Source: Beroe ovata (Eukaryota > Ctenophora > Nuda > Beroida > Beroidae). From it: DNA of 55,765 nucleotides. The notes under the pieces were generated by a model that did no database searches, was not told the origin of the DNA, and saw only the letters and a program-made list of their open reading frames with translations. A program made the translations under genes and the position numbers. Of this stretch, positions 37,288 through 51,468 are shown one piece after another (within the stretch, counting starts at the first letter, position 1; each line of letters opens with the position of its first letter). The DNA is taken from contig CAMPET010000115.1 of the NCBI GenBank assembly GCA_946803715.1, positions 122,552 through 178,316 on the forward strand. The letters run 5' to 3'.

Positions 37288-39159
37288 GATCCTGTAATGC
37301 TTTCACTGACTCATTTGTCCTGTTAGGTAGTGCTGAATTGAGATTTAAAAGCTTAAAAGAACAAAGACAACTCTACGTACGTCCTTCATTGATCATTCTC
37401 TCAACTTAAACGGAATCATAGGAGTTTCGCTTCTTCGAGTAGAATTAGCTGTAGCAAATAACTGTGAATGATATTTCCTAACGTTATGCTGGGTTTATGA
37501 GGCAAGTTTTGATATCATTGTCGAAACCCGAAGAGGACAAAAGAATTGTACACAGTTACACCGAGTTACAGGTTATATGAATTTAGTTCTCATAGAGTCA
37601 AGGAATAAATGTTAGTGTAAATTCGTATACAGTAGTTAGCAGTTATAGTGCATGCCCTGTTCTATTAGGTGATGCCAAATGATGTGTATAACTAGGAACT
37701 GTCAGACTGAGCTTACAGTTCTTGAGTAGGATGGTAGGAATCTCATCCGGTTCTCTTTTAAGAAAGTTGTTGGGGGTTGGTCAGAACAGCATCAACTTTG
37801 GATTGCAGTTTCCTTCGCTTCTAAGTTTGTAAGTTTTCAGCTGGCGATTTATTTCCGCCTGACAAACAACCTTTCTTTAGCAGCATATCTCACATAGTTC
37901 TAAAACTGTCAGTCAAACAGGTCGACGAATCCGTCAATGTGACGAGAGATACAAAAAGAGGTCAGAGACTTAGAGAGCGATGTTGAGGTGCATGTTGAGT
38001 CATAAGGTAATGAATATTGAGGTGATATCTAGCAGCATATTGAGGTAATTTCGGAATTTCTTAAACTATCTCGGTTTGAAATCCTCAGATTTGTGTCTGG
38101 AGATTTCACTGATTCATAATGATGAACCATGCGACTTCCAGAGGGAAAGGGGTATTCAAGTAAGTCGTGATCATCAATTCCGAGGCACCCATCTCTCATC
38201 AATGCGATAAGACAATATTAAATCATTATTCATGAGGTCAAGAAGTCCTGCTAACTGTTCATGATTATGAAAACTGGTTTCAAAAGTGTGCAGTACGTGT
38301 TCGAATATTCCGTGCCCCCTCACGTCATGGTAATATTATGATAGTACCTGTAATTAAATAATACCTTCTGGCGTGAAGGATACGTGCGATAATGCACGAA
38401 CGCAGTGAGGGCGAGCACGTATCACGAAAACATCCTATCTTAGTGACTAAGTCTATCAGACTTGGCTTGACTTCAACTGAAGCTGAGCTAAATCTGATAT
38501 CCCTTCCTCTAGCGTCCATTGTCACTTTCTTCATACAGCCCCATATTAAGTACTCAAGTAGTAGTTAGTACATACCTATTGTATTGGTATATGTTGTGAT
38601 CATGATGATACGTTTTGGTGGCGATGGTTTGTGTCTGAAGTATGGAATTCCGAACTCAAGGCGCTTGAGGGTTTAGTGGGAAGGATTATTTCGTAAAGAC
38701 TGTAATCATATTGAGAGAACTGTAGAATCTTGTTACAGCAATCGTCATTAATTAAGTACAGCTTAATTCAATTACGCTATCATAATGAGCTTGAATTGAC
38801 ATTTGCCATGATTGATACGTCTTGATAGTGGTGCCTTTTGTTGTACAGATAGAGACAGCATTGCGCCTTTCTTGTGTCTGCAATCGTAATCAGTTTTAGC
38901 TGCTCTACGTCTACCTTGTTAAAACAAGGTAAACTTGTCTCTATAATTATCATAGCTGAAAACTTCTGTCGAAACTTTTATCGTCCTCTTGCTCTAGGTA
39001 CTTCTGTCTATACTTCTGTCTATTTTGGAATACATACCTCTATCATACGAACGAGTTGGTACTTAATCGGTTAATTTTGCTCGTGATAGTCACTGCGAGA
39101 AAGTAATTGAGCTGATTTTTTCTACACAACTCCGACAGTTAAGAGCCACTGCTGTCAAA
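37288..39159. other. Spacer with MFS fragment, upstream of UBXN7-like copy B
   Basis: Apart from the MFS fragment (38429-38550), I see no coding exon. There is a 20-base palindrome taccttgttaaaacaaggta near 38911, and a GC-richer patch at 38370-38430. Confidence 0.5.
38429..38550 (+). pseudogene. Fragment of the MFS transporter, inverted
   Basis: Plus-strand translation reads ILVTKSIRLGLTSTEAEL then NLISLPLASIVTFFIQPHI, matching residues ~42-78 of the minus-strand transporter at 35983-37287 at about 85-90% identity. Similarity stops abruptly on both sides. It is a truncated duplicate without its own start or downstream body. Confidence 0.9.
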
Positions 39160-40992
39160 ATGACGGACGCAGACTTGGTTGATCAGTTCATGGAAGCTAC
39201 TGGAAGCACGATGACCGAGGCCTTGAAATACCTCAAGCTATGTGATAATGACGTCAACAATGCTGTGGGATCGTACTTTGATCCGAATATCGTGGGTCCA
39301 CATTAGTGAATACTCTGGTTGATGCCTGCCCATTGTTATCTATTATCTATAATATCTATAACGGTATTGATGAATGATGATATCTCCCTATCGAACATCG
39401 CCTCCCTCTCGCTATCAGGGTCGAGCATCTGGAATGTTGGCAGAGGAGGAGGCGGCAGTGCGGGCACCAATCGCTGGCTTCACTGACCGGATCAGTGATC
39501 AGCAGATTGGTGTGGGTCGTGTCGGGAAGCGCCCCTCTATTGTGTTCGAGGAGGGGGACTTGGGTGCGCTCTTCAAGGCACCCACTGACATTTCCTTTGT
39601 TGGAACATTGGAGACGGCTAAGATAAAGGGTCAGAATAGGAAGAAGTGGTTGCTGGTCAATGTGCAGGTCAGAGAGATAGATGAGTACATGATGAGAATT
39701 GAGTGCGTATAGTTTTGCTTGTTTGAAAGTTATAAACTATTACATGTGATTACACGACGTACATTCACATTGCATTAATGTGGGGCTATTTTAACAGCTG
39801 TATTTGTGAATTGTGATAGCCCGGAGTTAAAAATGTACATCTAGCGGTAGCGTATCGTAGCATTTTCCAGATTGTCTATGGCAAAACTTTCATCTTTTCA
39901 TAGATCTGTGTACCTGAATTTCGGTACAATGACTGTCAAGTCTTAATCCAAATGTGTACCTACCATCAAACTGCCACAGTTCATACATTTATCTTACCGT
40001 CTCCTTCTTCATCCTTGTTCTGTTATTGATGTCTAGATATTTATATCCGTAGGATAAAGATCAATTCCAGTCGCAGCTCCTCAATAGAGATCTCTGGTGC
40101 CTTGAGGATGTCCGAGACGTCATTGAGAGAAACTTTGTCTTTTGGCAGATATTCAGGTTATTATAGCTTCACTGGAGATTTAAAAAGATGTCGACTCGGA
40201 CATGATCAGTTTTAGAATTACCTAACATTCATTGGTACATTGTTATTTCAGAGATAACTTGGAAGGTGAACACTTTGTGAAATTCTACAAGTTTACAACA
40301 TTCCCCTGTATCTGTATTCTTGATCCCAACACGGGTGAATTGCTCAAACATTGGGACTTCATGACGCACATTGAATTTATGAAGGTGCGTTGATACTGAT
40401 CGACAATCTTGGTGTTATCTATGTTGATTTTTCTTGTCCATTTCATCATGTATTGCGGACGTTAATTTGATAAAAACACCTCAATCCCAGGAGATGCATG
40501 AGTTTACACTGCACCACCGATTCGAAGATGGTGGACGAAGGAAGAGTTTTGACTTCTTTGGTAAAACCCGGGGGGAGTTCTATCGTCCAAGAGCACCAGA
40601 ACCCACTCTTCCCCCTCCCCCCTCTCCCTCTCCTCCCCCCTCTCCNTCCCTCTCCTCCTCCCACTCCCTCCCCTCCCTCATCCCCTGAACCTGTCAAACC
40701 ATCCCCTCTCTCGGTATCCATCCCACCTGTCCCTTACTCGGTGGAACCAGGAACTGTACACGTCACGTTCCGGCTTCCTGACGGGACACGGCAAACGGCG
40801 GTGTTCAGCAAAGCCGGTGGGCGGTGTGAGGGGCTTTACACGTGGCTTGATACCTACCTGGGAATGACGGATCATGATATCTGGGTGGCGTTCCCCAGGA
40901 AACTTGTCCCGGGGGAGGGGGAGTTGGAGGAAGCCGTGGGAACTGCCAACAGAGCCATGCTCATTGTCAGTGAAAGGGAGCAAGAAGATTAG
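39160..40992 (+). CDS. UBXN7: UBXN7-like p97 adaptor, copy B (frameshift at an N)
   Basis: Paralogue of the gene at 31255. Exons: 39160-39291, 39419-39667, 40053-40156, 40252-40384 and 40491-40992. The UBA domain reads DADLVDQFMEATGSTMTEAL. The UAS domain has LFKAPTDISFVGTLETAK, KKWLLVNVQ, LLNRDLWCLEDVRD, FVFWQIFR and ILDPNTGELLKHW. The UBX domain has VHVTFRLPDGTRQTAVF and VWVAFPRKLVPG, with the canonical FPR loop. Exons 3 and 4 are the same length (104 and 133) as in copy A. The last exon is not a multiple of three: EMHEFTLHHRFEDGGRRK is in one frame and the UBX domain in another. The switch falls in a C/T-rich tract with an N at 40646, so a sequence error is likelier than a broken gene. Confidence 0.87.
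40600..40685. repeat. C/T-rich low-complexity tract with N
   Basis: Runs of ccccct and ctccct encode a Pro/Ser linker before the UBX domain of UBXN7-like copy B. One undetermined base at 40646. The length is unreliable and the reading frame changes here. Confidence 0.9.
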
Positions 40993-41363
40993 TGGATATT
41001 TTGGGAATGAGTATGTTGATATGACGTGTGAACAAATAGTGACTTTCCCGAGAGAAGTTTCGAGTTCTTTTTCTGATAAACTTTGAAAACCAGAAATGTA
41101 GATTGGTTATAGATTGTTGTTTGGGTGTATTTGGCTTATAAATTATTGATTGCGAATTTGCGATTGGAATAACTACCTCTACTCATGAATCTGCGATCCA
41201 TAGAACCTGCTGTCTTGAATTTCTGATCTCCATCATAATTGATGTTTCCATCATAATTGATCATTGATGCCTCTAATTTGATTGATTTTGCACCAATCCC
41301 TCCTGATACTCGTACTTAGCTAATCAGTACCTATACACTGATACCCATCCTCCAATTCTAGGG

Positions 41364-43618
41364 ATGGTACCTCACCCTGATGCTCACTATCCTCCATCCC
41401 TCACCCCCTCACTCCTTCACCCGAGCCGGCAGCAGCAACGACCATCCTGTGACCAGGGAACGGGAAAATATCGACAAAAGTGCTGGTTCCATGATGTCAT
41501 CGCTATCACTGGTGACGTGATTCATTTCCTAGAATCTCAGATCAGGTTGAGGTTTGAAGGGGATGAGGCTACACTCCTGAGAGAATTTCACCGGGGTGAG
41601 TGAGAGTAGCAAAGAGATTCATAACGTGTGTCAATTGTCAGTGCTCACTGCTCAGTGGTGTACTCTCCTGGCTAGTGGCTGAGATACCTTGCTGAGACAG
41701 GCTATGATTATTTTCGATTCATACATTTCAGAGTTGGTAAAATTTTGTTCAGCATCCAGCTAAGCTGGCAACTGTAGTACTTTATTGATTGGAGTTAATT
41801 CAGGCAACGATCAGATCAACTATGGCTATACTGATGAAGGACTAAACAAAGCTAACAGTAATGACATGATTAACTTCAATGAGCTTGGAACACAACTATC
41901 CTATGTGTACAGGTACCGATCACTTCAAATTCTCCTAACATCACTCAACATTGACACCACTCAACATTGACACCACTCAAAATTGACACCACTCAAAATT
42001 GACACCATCTCACCAAGTCATGATCCAACAGGTTTTTCGCAAGTCATGTCCTGATTACCGGAGAGTTACTGTTATCATCATCCGGCTGGAATGGGGTCAG
42101 GTACCCTCCGCACAAATATCCTGGAGTTGCTAACTTATATAGGGTTCGTTCTCATATAACTGAATCAGCTTCCGAACTTTGATGTTTTTTATCAAACACT
42201 TAAAGTGTGACGTCATTCTTAGGCTGGACCACGGTGTTACTTTATCAACGCGTATTGAGAGTTTGGTCCCTAGATTTTCACGCATTCTCTCTCCCCTCAG
42301 ATGAACAACTTTCTCGACATCCTAAGTTACCAAGATCACGTGAGAGTCACGTGTTTTGGAGGTGGTCCAGTATCAGAAGTGGCAGCCGTGACGGCGTGGC
42401 TGAGGAATGAGGGCGTGGTATGCCCTTTGACGTGAGTGTTGTGTCATAGTAACGATAGCTATGGGATGCTACGACTTGCTGGTGACCTACATCATCAGTG
42501 CAACTATTGAGATGTTCCCAATCCGCCTCTAGATTCACAGTATTGGATAAATACAGAGCTTGGGATGGTGTTGCTAGTGGAGTTGCGAATTTCTGTAACG
42601 TGTCATTGGAATATCAGTCCCTCGACTTCCTGTCACAAGATCCAAAACTGCTGGCAGTGAGTGTCTTTCACTTTTGAATTCAAGTCACATGATATGCTAT
42701 GATTGACCAAGATTGACTTTTAGTCCAATCTTTTAGTGCCAATTTGAAGCCAATATCATGCAGATTTTATCTGTAGTAGTCTTTTTCACCTACTTCTGTA
42801 AAGCAACGTTGAAAGGGGATAGCAAAAATGAACTTATCAAACGAAAGTATATTTTGACCTATCGGCTCTCGATCCCTGATGCCTCAACTAATTCATTCCA
42901 TAAACCATTTCCAGTCTCCACTCCTTTTCAGCCGCTCGTGTCATCACAGCAGGTCCTGTGTTTCTCAAAGTTCCTCAGTGCACTCCGAGCACATCGGGCC
43001 ACTGTCGCCACTAATCTGGAGCTAGTGTTGAGGTACATGGCTCCGGGAGCTCTACTCATCTACATTGACAATAGTGGCGGTGGCACTACCGAGTTGCTGA
43101 GCAAAGTGGCGGAGAAGTGCTGCTTTCGTGAGGTGAGGGACGGCGAGATAGATGGGTGTCGTACTTTATTCTGTGTACTGTAGTACCTAGAGCCACTTCT
43201 ACCACACAGTATGCATACTTCTGTGTAGGTAGGCACTATACTGTGTATACATTATTGCAGTGTGCCTACAACATTGTATACACGATAGGTACAGTGTAAA
43301 CAGACAACAGTGTATACATTGTTTGTCCTGACAAATGCCACTCGCCGCCTCTCATAATGACTGATCTTATCCTCAGTATCTCACCTCTCCCAGGTTTTCT
43401 CTCTCCCTCATTTTAACGCTAACATCCATCCCGATGTTCTCTCTCCCAATGAACAACGTTCATTTTACCATGTAAAAGCAACCAGCAACCTGAACATTGC
43501 GTTCAAGATTTTCCAGAAAGAAGGGAGCATAGCTTTACCCAGCGCAATGGGCGGCTCCGCTCAGTTTCGGAGAGCCAAGTTTTATCATAGATTGGGAGAC
43601 TCTGCGATTTCCTTCTGA
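41364..43618 (+). CDS. Unrecognised protein, possible methyltransferase-like fold
   Basis: Seven in-phase exons: 41364-41595, 41804-41912, 42032-42143, 42301-42431, 42533-42656, 42932-43174 and 43394-43618, about 391 residues. The last junction (tgt/gtactg to cag/gtt) is the least certain. I do not recognise a named family. A glycine motif VRVTCFGGGPVSEVAAVTAWL is followed ~30 residues later by a strand (FTVLDKYRAWDGV), then VLCFSKFLSALRAHR, and ALLIYIDNSGGGTTELLSKV. This order resembles Rossmann-fold SAM-binding domains (motif I, post-I acidic strand, motif IV, motif V region). The N-terminal part (FFASHVLITGELLLSS, YPPHKYPGVANLY) is a separate conserved-looking helical region. It lies just upstream of METTL4. 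A 5' exon may precede 41364, because an acceptor (attctag) ends two bases before the ATG. Confidence 0.6.
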
Positions 43619-44050
43619 AATAGTTTTATGAGTTTAATTTTTATTTAACGTTTTTATTACCTAATGACCTTTGTAACTCGGTATTTGACCGTTTTTTATT
43701 GATGACCTCATTGACTATGAATGTTGACTGTAATGAAGTAACTTTGTAGGTATTTGTTCTATTCGTGACTTATGTAGGGGGCTTATGTAGGTATAACTAT
43801 GTAGGTATAACTATGTAGGTATAACTTAGTAAGTTTGTGACGTATTATTGATAGTCAATTGCTCAGAGAATTTCAATGCTTCTTTTATAGTGACTCAGTG
43901 ATATGAGCTTATTTTAGAAATTTGACCTTGACATACTTTGCAAATGTATTTGATATTTATTTCCATTCCATAGTTCATTTTACTTTTATACCCATTTTTA
44001 ATACTTTTATACCTATTTTAATACGTTTATTACCTAATTAATAAATTACC
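43619..44050. repeat. AT-rich spacer with tandem gtaggtataactat units
   Basis: About three copies of 'ggtataactatgta' at 43785-43830, then 'acttttatacccatttttaat'-like units near 43980-44030. It holds the upstream gene's 3' UTR and the METTL4 promoter. Confidence 0.7.
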
Positions 44051-45513
44051 ATGTTCAGTGTTCACTGCTGTTTTACTGTTATAGAAGTTACTAGTTACCC
44101 AACACGCCTTGCATATTACAACCAAAATACGCATATGAAAAAGTTGCTAATCCAAGGAGAACTATGCACCAAAGACATGGCCGTGATATTCAAAGCATCG
44201 AGTTTCTTCATCCTAGATCATGGATCTTCTCTTTGTACATCGTCTCATCACAACCCAGTAGCGGGCTTGTTCCACCAACCCAAACAATACTTCAAGTCAA
44301 GGACGATATCGACTGAGGCTCACACCCTTACTAATCTCTTTACAAGTATTGGGTATCCGAATTCAGTGCACGAAGCCACAGATCATCCACAAAAACGAAG
44401 AAAAGTCTTGTCTCCGAGTCATTATTCTTGGACGAACGCAGGCACGGTTGTTTCGCACAAAAACTCATCCTTCGCAGAAGAGAGCACGAAGTTGCGAGCT
44501 TCGCCAGTCTTTCAGTTCGAAGTCGTGATCAATAACGTCATATCTCATTCTGATACTGACATCCCTGAAGTCAGTGTGAAGTACCACAGTTTATTCAACA
44601 GGTATTCTGCAAACAAATCGGGGAGAAGCATCATTTTGAAAAGTGGGAATCAGTCATTCATCCTTCCTCCTCACTCTTCATTCCTGATGTCAGATATCAC
44701 ACATGTTACACAGTTGTCCAAATGGTGGAAATAGGCAAAAATTCATGTCTNAAATCTATCAGGAGGAGCAGACACTACCAAACATTATCCACCAACTCTG
44801 TGACTGCAAGCCGAGAGAACTTCAACCAAAGCAGGAAGTATGAAGAAATCGGTTACATGTTCGATAAAATGCCTATTCCTGATCTGCTCAAACCCAATGG
44901 AGTGTTAGCTGTATGGATCACTAACAATCTATCTCATATCACTCATGTTCTGAATGTATTACTCCCTAGCTGGGGTTTAGAACTACTCAAGGTTGTTTTC
45001 TGGTTGAAGGTGACGAATAATGGTGAGCCGATCGTGCCTTTTCATAGCCCTCACAAGAAACCTTATGAGCTTCTATTCATAGCTGTGAACTGTAATGGAT
45101 CAACTGAGAATCAGAGAGTCCTTGGTTCAGAAAACATTGAAGATCTCATTGCATTCCCTTTCGATATCTTGGATTTCCTAGAAAACACTTCTCAAAATGG
45201 TATAGGATCACCAGTACAACCTGGTGAACATCAGAAACCACCTCACCAGGCAGCACCTCAAAATGAACCACCCAACGAATCAACGATTGAAAAACTCATC
45301 ATAGCTAGTATACCATGTGTCCAACACTCAAGAAAGCCAATTCTAGCCGATTTCTTAGCAGAAATATACCGAGAAATGGCAGTCTCTTCACCATCAGACT
45401 CTCTAGACCCAGGCGGTCTGGAACTCTTCGCCCGGAGCTTGAATTCCGGGTGGGTATCTTGGGGGAATGAGGTATTGCTGTTCCAGAATACCCAGTATTT
45501 CACACGCGAGTAG
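44051..45513 (+). CDS. METTL4: METTL4-like N6-adenine methyltransferase, damaged at an N
   Basis: MT-A70 family enzyme; METTL4 methylates N6 of U2 snRNA Am30 and has been linked to DNA 6mA. Frame 1 (44051-44734) gives an N-terminal region ending FILPPHSSFLMSDITHV then a stop. Frame 2 (from ~44750) resumes with KSIRRSRHYQTLST, MPIPDLLKPNGVLAVWITNN, LPSWGLELLKVVFWLKVTNNGEP, SPHKKPYELLFIAV, IIASIPCVQHSRKP and ELFARSLNSGWVSWGNEV, all METTL4 landmarks. The segment that should hold the catalytic DPPW tetrad falls exactly where the frame breaks, beside a single N at 44751, and is absent. Total length (~480 codons) is near the human 472. No introns. An assembly deletion is the simplest reading; a true pseudogene is possible. 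An insertion rich in Pro/Gln (~45195-45285) sits before IIASIPC. Confidence 0.88.
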
Positions 45514-45687
45514 TGGTCTGGGAGTTATGTGATTTTCATTTGATTGTGACTTATGTAATGTGTGATACCTATTTAGCATGATACCTACAATGAATAGTCA
45601 TATTTGATCAACGTAAGGTTTTCATTGCGAGCTGTCTAAAATCTTAGTATGAATTGAAGTGTTATCAATTGCTAGGTAGGCCAAGGC

Positions 45688-45915
45688 ATGCCAAAGCAGA
45701 TTAAGGAAGTCAAGGACTTCCTTTTGAAAGCAAAGAAGAAGGATGCCAAATCAGTGACTATCCTCAAATCCAAGGATAAAATAAAGTTCAAGGTCCAGTG
45801 TAACAAATACCTGTATACCTTGTGTGTTGATGACAAGGAAAAGGCGGCCAAGTTACAGAAATCCCTTCCCGCCGGACTCACGGTAAAAGAAATCAAACAG
45901 AAAGGAAGCAGCTGA
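45688..45915 (+). CDS. RPL38: Ribosomal protein L38 (RPL38)
   Basis: Cytosolic 60S subunit protein eL38. One frame of 75 residues: [75 protein letters not shown]. The human protein is 70 residues and aligns end to end. The ATG lies a few bases after a possible acceptor (ttgctag), so a spliced 5' UTR exon may exist, as is usual for ribosomal protein genes. It starts 175 bases after the METTL4 stop. Confidence 0.97.
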   Translation: MPKQIKEVKDFLLKAKKKDAKSVTILKSKDKIKFKVQCNKYLYTLCVDDKEKAAKLQKSLPAGLTVKEIKQKGSS

Positions 45916-46070
45916 TACTAACTCATGATTTTTAACATTTTGGATGCTTTTCTATCTTATTATATGGAGACTTTTACTTAATTATTCGTTTGAAAGATGA
46001 TCATATACCAGATGTTAATTCCTTTACAATTGACACTTTCATCCGATCTCTTTCTCTCTCTAGCCCAAAC

Positions 46071-48770
<2,700 letters not shown>

Positions 48771-49425
48771 ACTTGAAGCAACCCTGGAGAGTCTCACGTG
48801 TGACCCCCGTTTTTCCAAAACACCGTCTTGGATGAGAAAATTTTAGCGCATACAGACACAAATAGACCAAGATGCATTTGCGTGACCCTTTGTTTTTCAA
48901 AAACTGATGAGCGAAAACGAAAGACATTTTAGAATTGTTCGAAGAGGTTCTCTCACAAATTGAATGATTTTGATGCATCGTTTAAGAGTGAGTGCCCTTT
49001 AACTTTGCCAATTTGCCCGTGCTCAACAATTACTACTACTAACGACTTATCGATACCATTTCACAATATTATACAAAAATGAGATCGTTAGATGTTAAAT
49101 GAGATATAAGTATATATGTACTGTATATAAAACTGGAAATTTTAGATTATTTGCGAGACTATGTCTATTGTGGAATGTTTTTAGTAGCCGGAGTAATCCT
49201 ACAGTGGAATGTTCGCACTTATTTGAACCGTTTACAAACAACTAGCTAGTAGCTACATTATGTATAGTACAAAATGTGCACTGCAGTTGCGGGCCCCTTA
49301 TTTTACTGTTTGATCTGAAAGGTTTTGTCAGATTTTATCTGACCTGAGACCTCTCACCTCTGTTCATGTTTCTCGTGCGGTATTTTATCAATTTATTATA
49401 TCCCTGGCGTGCACACTAGTTAGTG
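48771..49425. other. Spacer downstream of GCDH
   Basis: AT-rich with no coding exon seen. It marks the start of a second repeat-rich, gene-free region reaching to 51468. Confidence 0.5.
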
Positions 49426-49665
49426 TTCCCACGTTGCGTGACCCAACCTGGCCTGGTTGCAACCTTGTTGCCGAATGTCGGAATGTTATCTGTCCACTGT
49501 TTCTTGCAATTGCGCGCGCAAGATCAAGAAACAGTGGACAGATAACATCCGGTAACAACCTTGAACCTACCTGCCGCACCGCCCTTTCTACGACTTATCA
49601 GTTAAGTTCATTGAGTATAAGTATAATAGGGGCGCGCAACGTCATGAACGTGTACTGCACTGTGC
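49426..49665. repeat. CG-rich dispersed repeat with inverted arms
   Basis: 'gttatctgtccactgtttct' at 49487 and its inverse 'agaaacagtggacagataac' at 49532 form a hairpin around 'gcgcgcgcaag'. It then continues into 'ctacgacttatcagttaagt' and 'ggggcgcgcaacg'. These are the same modules as at 12.7, 26.1 and 28.8 kb, here rearranged. Confidence 0.8.
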
Positions 49666-49782
49666 ACAACACTTTGCGGAGTGAATAGGGGGCGCTCGAC
49701 TCCCCCTAAATCTATTCACTCCGTGATATGAGCTGCCGAGCTGGAATGCTGTCATGTGAAAACCTATATCATATATGTTTTT

Positions 49783-49888
49783 GTAGGATTTCACTCTACC
49801 CTTGCTGGCGGGATTTTATCCCTGGCAAAGGATAAAATCCGTCGGGATTGAAAATCGCGCGCACCGACGGTAGGGTAAAATCCTACAA
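49783..49888. mobile_element. Foldback MITE (copy 2) with target duplication
   Basis: Ends tgtaggatttcactctaccc and gggtaaaatcctaca are inverted; an inner pair, ggattttatcc and ggataaaatcc, adds a second stem. 'tatgttttt' flanks it directly at 49774-49782 and 49890-49898. Same family as 30148-30245. Confidence 0.85.
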
Positions 49889-49904
49889 ATATGTTTTTGC
49901 TCAC

Positions 49905-50025
49905 ATGGCATGGCCGAGCGCGCGCGCTGCGCGGAGTATTTGGGTCACGCAGCGCGGGAACTTGAACATGCACATGGCAAGTTTTGTTTATGCAAACGCG
50001 CGCGGCCCGGTCGACGCGGACGGTT
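49905..50025. repeat. CG-rich dispersed repeat fragment
   Basis: Contains 'ggagtatttgggtcacgcag' followed by 'cgcgggaac', as at 29270 and 29640, directly after the MITE copy 2. Confidence 0.75.
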
Positions 50026-50441
50026 GCATTGGAGAAAGTTTATAATATAGATGGTTGAAATTACCAGGACTTCGTTTCTTCAAACTCAAAGTTGACCATG
50101 AAATCTAAAGATGAATGTTTCTCCAAGCTAATATCTAAGCATCGAAGCAGATGGAGCCTGCAAGTCAAGTTTTGATGGTTCAAAAACAACCTGTGAAAAT
50201 CTTATCAATTTCTGTTCATAACTAATCAACCTCAGCTCAGGATATCCCTGCAGTTTAAGTGGCTGCTGCCAGTCAGGAAGAACACACTCCTCAGCCTTCT
50301 GTACAGGGGAAGCCTTCATGCTCTGGGGACTGGCATGACTGCTAATGAAAGCAAATTAGGCCTATACTACTAAGCCTAAGATGGGTAGGGAACTAGACTG
50401 GAGTTAGGAGAGTGGAGTGAAGATTGAATTCTATGAAGATT

Positions 50442-50535
50442 TGTAGGGTTACTCCAAACCCTCCTAGGTGGGATTTTATCTATCAGCACAATTGACAGGT
50501 CAAGATTGTGTGATGGTAGGGAGAAATTCTATAAC
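50442..50535. mobile_element. Foldback MITE (copy 3), degenerate
   Basis: Left end tgtagggttactccaaaccc, right end 'ggtagggagaaattctat', internal 'gtgggattttatc' as in copy 2. Near-identical flanks 'atgaagattt' and 'atgaagacttt' suggest a target duplication with one change. Confidence 0.7.
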
Positions 50536-51032
50536 ATGAAGACTTTCTGTGACACAGAACTGCAAACTGACAAGTAATGACTTCAGGAAACAAGTCATTC
50601 CAGATGATTATTATTATATTTTTTGTTCTTCATGAATAATATGGATGGCCTTGTTAACAGTCTTAAAGATTGACTAAGTGCTCTCCCTCAGCACAACATA
50701 GAAGCGTCTTTTTATAGAACAAAATATATATTATGTGCATTGATATTGTGCTGTAAAAATATAATTCAATTCAATTCAAAGATTTATGAGAATTTAATTG
50801 AAATTTGATGCGAGTTTCCCTAACCCGAAGCGTAAACCCCCTTTTGAATCAGTCTTTGGATCCGTCTGCTTAGTCTACTCACTTGGGGCAATATACTCTA
50901 TTAGTCACTTGGCATTGATTTGGACATATCCATATCTTTAGACTGTGTAAATCTATTTAGTAGTTTTATGTTGATTTATTAATTAATTCAGTACTACCCG
51001 TCCTTTGATTCCTATCTCCAAAACCCCTGCCA

Positions 51033-51244
51033 TCTAAACTGTGAAGCTCAGAATTCCAGAGTTCTGGGTGGCCCAGCCTTGCAGTTGTAAGCTGTGAGGG
51101 GTACACCTGCTGATACCAAGATTCATATTGCAGTTGACAGCAGAGGGCCTTACATTTGTAGGGTAACTGCTGATGATTCACAGTTTAAACTCTTCCATCT
51201 CGTGTCAATCCTTGGATTAGAAAATCGATATCCAGTATTTCGCT
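51033..51244 (-). repeat. Dispersed repeat copy 2 (inverted relative to 27777-28021)
   Basis: From tctaaactgtgaagctcaga to 'atatccagtatttcgc', this is the reverse complement of 27777-28021 with scattered substitutions and a ~30-base internal deletion. A reading frame here (50966-51181) belongs to the repeat. Confidence 0.85.
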
Positions 51245-51468
51245 AGATGCTTGGGACAACAAGGCCAGAAGAGCACTGCTCTCAAGGCAAAGCAATATAC
51301 AAATATATACAAACGAAGACAGCAGCACAAAAATCCACACACACGGCAACACACAGACAGCAAGCTTTTTCAGTATTTGATCATGATCTCTATTTAATTT
51401 ATTTGATCAGGTAAACCTAATTTGGAACCTAATTTGACTGACTTAAATTTTAATCTAGGAAATGATAC

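Noticed and set aside
39160-40992. UBXN7-like copy B as a pseudogene
   Set aside because: All domains and splice sites are intact apart from one frame change in a low-complexity tract with an N, so a sequencing error is preferred.
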